Assembly (NCBI GenBank): GCA_028023455.1
Contig: JAQFVV010012396.1
Location: 11,573,296 to 11,637,295 of the forward strand
DNA: 64,000 nt
DNA from: Epiperipatus broadwayi
Lineage: Eukaryota; Onychophora; Udeonychophora; Euonychophora; Peripatidae
Direction of reading: 5' to 3'
The notes below the pieces were generated by a model. The model did no database searches. It saw only the letters and a program-made list of their open reading frames with translations, and had not been told where the DNA came from. Below, piece after piece: positions 59,571-64,000 of the stretch. A program made the position numbers and the translations under genes. Each line of letters opens with the position of its first letter. The stretch's first letter is position 1.

Positions 59571-60446
59571 GCATAATATTTTTAATTTCCATGCGTTAAA
59601 ACTTGGGTTCGAATATAGTCTACATGAAAACCTTTTTTAAAGTTCTAATAGATTTGGTATTTTTCTTTGAGTAGATGCCTTTTTATTAATTGTTCAATGA
59701 AAATTACCATTAATCATTGTTCCATTGTGCTCTATATTAGGCTTTGTTGTAAATCTCTTGGCCTGGAGAGACTTTAAATGCTGTTTTTATCTTCTAATAT
59801 ACACACATACATAGATACACACACATATACAAATAGTCTTTTCTGTGGTAAATTCCCAAAATAAGCAAAATACACAGTTTAACCCTAAAAAGACCATGTA
59901 ACGTCATATATATATATATATGGACAATAGTTATTTTAAACCAAAGGTCAATGCATTTTCTTATCTTTTTTAGTATTGTATTGCATTGGCTTTTATGGTA
60001 TTTAATAATATAGTTGCAATTTATATTCAAAGAGGGTTCTAATGTAAAAATTCTGGATTTTGCACAAATTAAGGATGATGCTTGTGAAAGTCTTGGAGGG
60101 ATCTTAGCTGCTTTTTCCCTTCATTTGAAGAATGATAGTATGTTTGTGAGGAAAATTGTTTAAGCATAGACTGCTGTTTCAAATAAATATTTTTAAATTT
60201 TTTCACCTGGAAAACAGTTCAAGAACCTTTACCTCTCAAATCTGCCACCACTACTCCAAACTATAAAGGCAACAAGTATGGATTGACTAATGGTTTGTAT
60301 TATATAGTTTTGATAGCTTCATAATCAAGTTTAGTATACATGTATTTTAAATGTATTTTGAAAGTTAATAAAATACTGGTTTATATATATATATATATAT
60401 ATTAATACTGAATAAATATAGTCTATTACATTTAAATCTATTTTTA
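59571..60446. other. No gene seen
   Basis: AT-rich, several (AT)n and CA-type microsatellites, no recognised gene. Confidence 0.45.
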
Positions 60447-60449
60447 AAT

Positions 60450-60532
60450 AATTGAACTGTCCTCTGGTTGCTATATGCAATAACTTTTTGCAAAAAAGTT
60501 ATTGAACATGGCATCTAGAGGACAGTTCAGTT
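60450..60532. ncRNA. pre-miRNA-like hairpin
   Basis: Arms 60450-60489 and 60493-60532 pair over 40 positions: by eye 34 Watson-Crick, 3 G-U and 3 mismatches on the + strand. Conserved-looking blocks are GAACTGTCCTCT and its inverted AGAGGACAGTTC. The size and pattern of internal mismatches resemble an animal miRNA precursor, but a decayed MITE would look the same. The apical loop is very short. Confidence 0.45.
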
Positions 60533-61229
60533 ATTATTATTTTTTTATAAATCCCTACAATTGAAAATGTACAAATAATGAAGTTGTGGGAGAATAAATA
60601 TAAACAAAGTGATTATACAGAAATTGGGTTCTTGGTTTTTATGCTGGGTTTGGCAAAAGGGGGATTTAGATATAAAGGCCATAGACAAACAAAGATAATG
60701 TTGTGGAAATGAGATGGAGCAGGATAAAAAAGAATATGGGAAAAACAGGGTGGAGAATGAAAAGGGAAGGGAAGGTAGCTAACAGATTTCTCTGGGCATA
60801 GTGGCTGAGTGATTCCTGACTGCAAATTCAGTATAGTGTACAATCTCTAAGAAAATTTTATTACAATGCATCAAATATACCAAGAAATCATTCATCTTTA
60901 AACATACTCTAACTACAGATCTTATCCCAGCTAATATCTACAAGTAGCTTAACTATATCATAATTCCTATTCTATATAAATGCTACAATAAATTCTGCTC
61001 CAACAATCTTAATATCCCCAATCTTTTTACCAATATAATATTTTGTCTTTAGTAGTATTTTATTTCACTTGAGGATATTGATCAAAAAATCTATGCACGA
61101 TAATTTTTAAAAAATGAATAAACTTCTGCAAAAACTATCAATTTCACATTATAAAATAAAAGGTTACCATTTCTCTCAATATATTTTAATACAAGAATCA
61201 ATCTTGTTTAACAAATGGATTACATTGCA
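60533..61229. other. Unassigned
   Basis: Contains a purine-rich stretch at 60690-60780 (GGAGCAGGATAAAAAAGAAT type) and nothing recognisable as a gene. The 76-codon minus frame at 60613-60843 is its complement. Confidence 0.4.
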
Positions 61230-62100
61230 TGCTAAGTCAGCATTAAGGCAGTTTTTGATCTAGTGAATTGGAAATATTTCACTGCACTACACAAACATAT
61301 ATCTGAACATAGTAATCTGATGATTGCTATCTAGAACTACCTCACTATTAGATCAATTAAGCAAGAATTATGTGCCTCAACATTTTCAAACCAGCTATGG
61401 TATTTCATAAAAATCACTACTTGCAACATTGCTATTTGTAATTTATATAGATCTCTGATTAAGGTAATAGAATAATGCGCTGAAAGTCTTTTCCTTCTGG
61501 GAATTACTATCTAAGCCATATCTTTTACTGATGTTGTTCTGATAATCTTCAGAGATCTCCAAATCATTCTGAATATTTTAAATAAATTCCAAACATCAAC
61601 TAGTTCCACAATACAAGTAGTTATTTAAGTCATCTTTGTAGCAATTGATTATAGGCTGCAAGCTACCATCTTTTTTGGAGGGTAACCCTCATTCTGTCTT
61701 GACATTCCAATTAATCTGTCTAAAATGCAATTAAACCATCATCATAAACATGTTCAATATGAAAATGAATGTGTTTTGCCCAAAATTGCTGTATACCATT
61801 ATGAATATTTATATAATGCCATTCTTACTGGAATACTTACCTATGAATGCAGATTTTTAACAAGACCTTTGATAAATATATCTACAATAAAATAATACAT
61901 CTAGGGATTTTTATCACATTTATCCATCAGAACAACATGTTTTTCTATATGCAAAGGATGACTCAATTTGATATGACCAAATCTTTTGTAACTTATATTA
62001 GATCCAAAATGTATATTGCAATACTTCCTAATCCAATACTTAGTGTTATCCCTCCTCCATTACCAATTCTTATTTCAATTTTATATATCAAATGATTTGT
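61230..62100 (+). pseudogene. Decayed LINE reverse transcriptase
   Basis: Read with shifts: AVFDLVNWKYFTALHKHISE near 61248 (AFDxVxW block), TCNIAICNLYRSLIK near 61420 (like RQGCxLAPLLFNLY), FTDVVLIIFRDLQIILNIL near 61525 (catalytic block, FADD decayed to FTDV), NAILTGILTYECRFL near 61813 (like TYGCE), then a tail to 62100. No intact catalytic motif; an old copy. Confidence 0.6.
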
Positions 62101-62484
62101 TTTCACAGATCATGCCATTGAACAAGGACCAATATACCATCAAATCTCTCTTTGGCACATCATTTACAAATTTTAATTAGACATCTATGGACAACCCTGA
62201 CAATTTCTGACACTCTAATCAAGTAAGAAAATGTTTGTGCTCCTCAATCATGGCTGAAATTTCTTTTTAATTTATTACAGGGTGAAACAAAATGTTTTTT
62301 AATGACTGATTCAAGTAAAATCTTGAACCTATATGTGTTTTGTCCAGTAATTATTCAGAAGAAATGCAACACCTTTTTCAAGCCTGCCCATATTTCTTGT
62401 CTTTATACCTATTGATGTTCATAAGTGTAAAATCAACCTCTGTAACAATTAAAAATAAATTTATAAAATACTTTCAGCCCTATA
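62101..62484. other. Unassigned
   Basis: AT-rich with an open + frame from 62340 that runs into the next repeat segment. Composition is not convincingly coding. Confidence 0.35.
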
Positions 62485-62960
62485 ATGAATCTGTAATTAT
62501 TCAGACACTATGGCTTGTACACTGCTCAATAATATTTGACAATAAAAAATACAATGTACTAAAAAAAGTAACAAGAAATGGTTCAAATCATACCTATAGT
62601 CTCTTAAATTTTGACCCAGGAATATCATGACCAAAACTTAGCTGTTACCTCAATTGTGCTCTCTCATTTCTTAAATCTTTATTTCCATTAATACCCCCCC
62701 CCTCCCATCAGATTTCATTCTTGGAAATAAATATCTGAACTCTTCTTCAGTTTAGTCATTATGATTATGCAATATTAGAATATGTCACTCTTCAAATTTA
62801 AATCACACTTCATTCGAATTAAACAACTTATTGCATTACCTGTGCCGTTATGATTGCTGTTTCATCATGCTTTTGCCGATATAGCAAATATTCTATTGTA
62901 GATAAGTTAATATTTATATATAGTTTGTTATCAATAAAGTTTTTTTAAGTAAAAAAATAG
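62485..62960 (+). repeat. Segment shared with 35930-36330
   Basis: See the matching blocks ATGGCTTGTACACTGCTC and TTTGACAATAAAAAATACAA. The frame at 62340-62630 (IIFDNKKYNVLKKVTRNG) matches a broken frame in the other copy, so it could derive from an old coding sequence, but no domain is recognised. A C9 run is at about 62695. Confidence 0.5.
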
Positions 62961-63204
62961 TAACGCATAATTTATATAATCAGTTTTTATCTGTCATTAC
63001 TATTCAATTAAATATTAATTTTAAAAAGTTATATTAAACCTTATACACTTTAGGATGATTTAAATAGAAAGGAATTTCGTAGCCTAGCATTTATTTTTTA
63101 ATTTTTTTTTGAAAAGTGATATTTTTAAAAAATATGAGTATTTTATACAAAAAAATTTATACATAACAAGGCAATGCAATACGCTTCAATGTTCAAACTA
63201 TAAC
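62961..63204. other. Unassigned
   Basis: AT-rich; nothing recognised. Confidence 0.35.
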
Positions 63205-63425
63205 TTAACATAAACATCACAAGATCACCAATTTTTATGCTTGCATATAACTGTTATTAAAACAGGCAAAACTCACTATACGTATTGCCTTTCACTGAAA
63301 GCTAGAGTGAAGGCCACAAACCAGAAACTAGTCTGGGGATATTGGATGAGTAGGCACTAGAGCTTGCAACGAGTGGCAATACGTATAGTGAGTTTTGCCT
63401 GTTTTTATAACAACATGTTACATTT
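63205..63425. mobile_element. Family A with perfect internal 25-bp-type TIRs
   Basis: ACAGGCAAAACTCACTATAC..GTATTGCC (63263-63290) is answered by GGCAATACGTATAGTGAGTT..TTGCCTGT (63375-63402). The centre (about 85 bp) holds the AAACTAGTCTGGGGATATTGG core. The TIR sequence differs from other family A copies (CACTATACGTATTGCC in place of CTCCATACAGTAGTGCC) but matches the solitary end at 2045. Confidence 0.8.
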
Positions 63426-64000
63426 AGTAAATAAAAGATATTGATGGGTATTATTGATTATTTTTCTTGTATGTCTCCAATACGAGTATTGAATTTTATT
63501 CTTCATATATGTTGTAACTGCTAATGATAATTGTGCAAAATGAATACAGATTTTAAATAATCTTGAGACCACATTACAAATCTTAATATTTTAGCAGATA
63601 TCTTAAGACTTTTTAATAATGCTTCGACCATTATTCATGGAATTGTAAACAGTATAACATTTGTTCTGGAAATTTATCGTATATCCCAATAACCATTTGA
63701 ACTTCAAAAGTCTGGATATCAAAATATTGCTTAATAAGATTTGGAGAAAATTAAATTTGATCATAAATTACTGAAAAAGGAAGAATAATCAGTAATATAT
63801 AAAAAAGTTTCTTTGTCTACATAACATATAAATTGTTTTAAAGGACCACCTATGAATTTTGTTAAGCAATGTTATAGTTGGGAAAATACTATCAAAAATT
63901 TGATCCCAATACAGACCACAATTCCTTCAGTAATATTTTCTGATCTTTTAATAAATGAATGGATTTTCAATGGGAAACTGTTTTAATTTTAGGGTGCATC
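63426..64000. other. Unassigned to window end
   Basis: AT-rich; no gene or recognised repeat. Confidence 0.4.

Overview
This is an AT-rich, gene-poor stretch of a nuclear metazoan genome. There is no operon structure, ribosome-binding-site pattern, plasmid or phage feature, or CRISPR array. The mix of RTE-type LINEs, Penelope-like elements with GIY-YIG endonuclease, tRNA-derived SINEs, fold-back elements, long pure tetranucleotide tracts and introns of about 20 kb would fit a large invertebrate genome, perhaps a mollusc such as a cephalopod. That taxonomic guess is inference and not proven by any single feature.

Only one host gene can be supported. On the + strand an exon at about 33096-33253 ends in phase 1 at a GTAAGT donor. 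It is completed in frame by an exon at 53311-53846, after a long pyrimidine tract and CAG. The joined product has a Met/Cys/Pro/Gly-rich middle and a C-terminal PGYGGFIP...GKTFG motif like that of CIMIP2/FAM166-type ciliary microtubule inner proteins. A possible 3' UTR exon lies at 57301-57455. The 20-kb intron holds much of the repeat load described here.

Layout. 1-8700: an inverted SINE-like cluster (family A), a tRNA-SINE with a 14-bp target duplication, a fold-back element (family B), and long unassigned stretches. 8766-10028: the 3' part of an RTE LINE (minus strand) with an almost intact reverse transcriptase. 12271-13493 and 43456-44688: two copies of an inverted-repeat element (family C) that carries degenerate telomere-like CCTAA arrays and sits between 6-bp direct repeats. 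22440-23300: the tail of a Penelope-like element (minus). 23370-25140 and 40540-42330: a shared uncharacterised repeat (family D). 27815-31440: a Penelope-like element (+) headed by an inverted partial copy of its own 3' half. 31430-31890 and 61230-62100: decayed LINE reverse transcriptase. 32151-32292: a perfect 55-bp-arm inverted repeat. 35191-36933: a likely diverged relative of family C. 37025-38690, 44960-45470, 45990-47040 and 47595-49660: LINE fragments. 54490-55366: an 877-bp uninterrupted GATA tract. 58188-58888: a third family B fold-back. 58901-59570: a 348-bp tandem duplication. 63205-63420: a last family A copy.

Nothing here acts as a metabolic pathway. The coherent story is one putative axonemal gene whose introns have been colonised by several retrotransposon and inverted-repeat families, plus several hairpin-forming loci that could be transcribed structured RNAs or short inverted-repeat elements.
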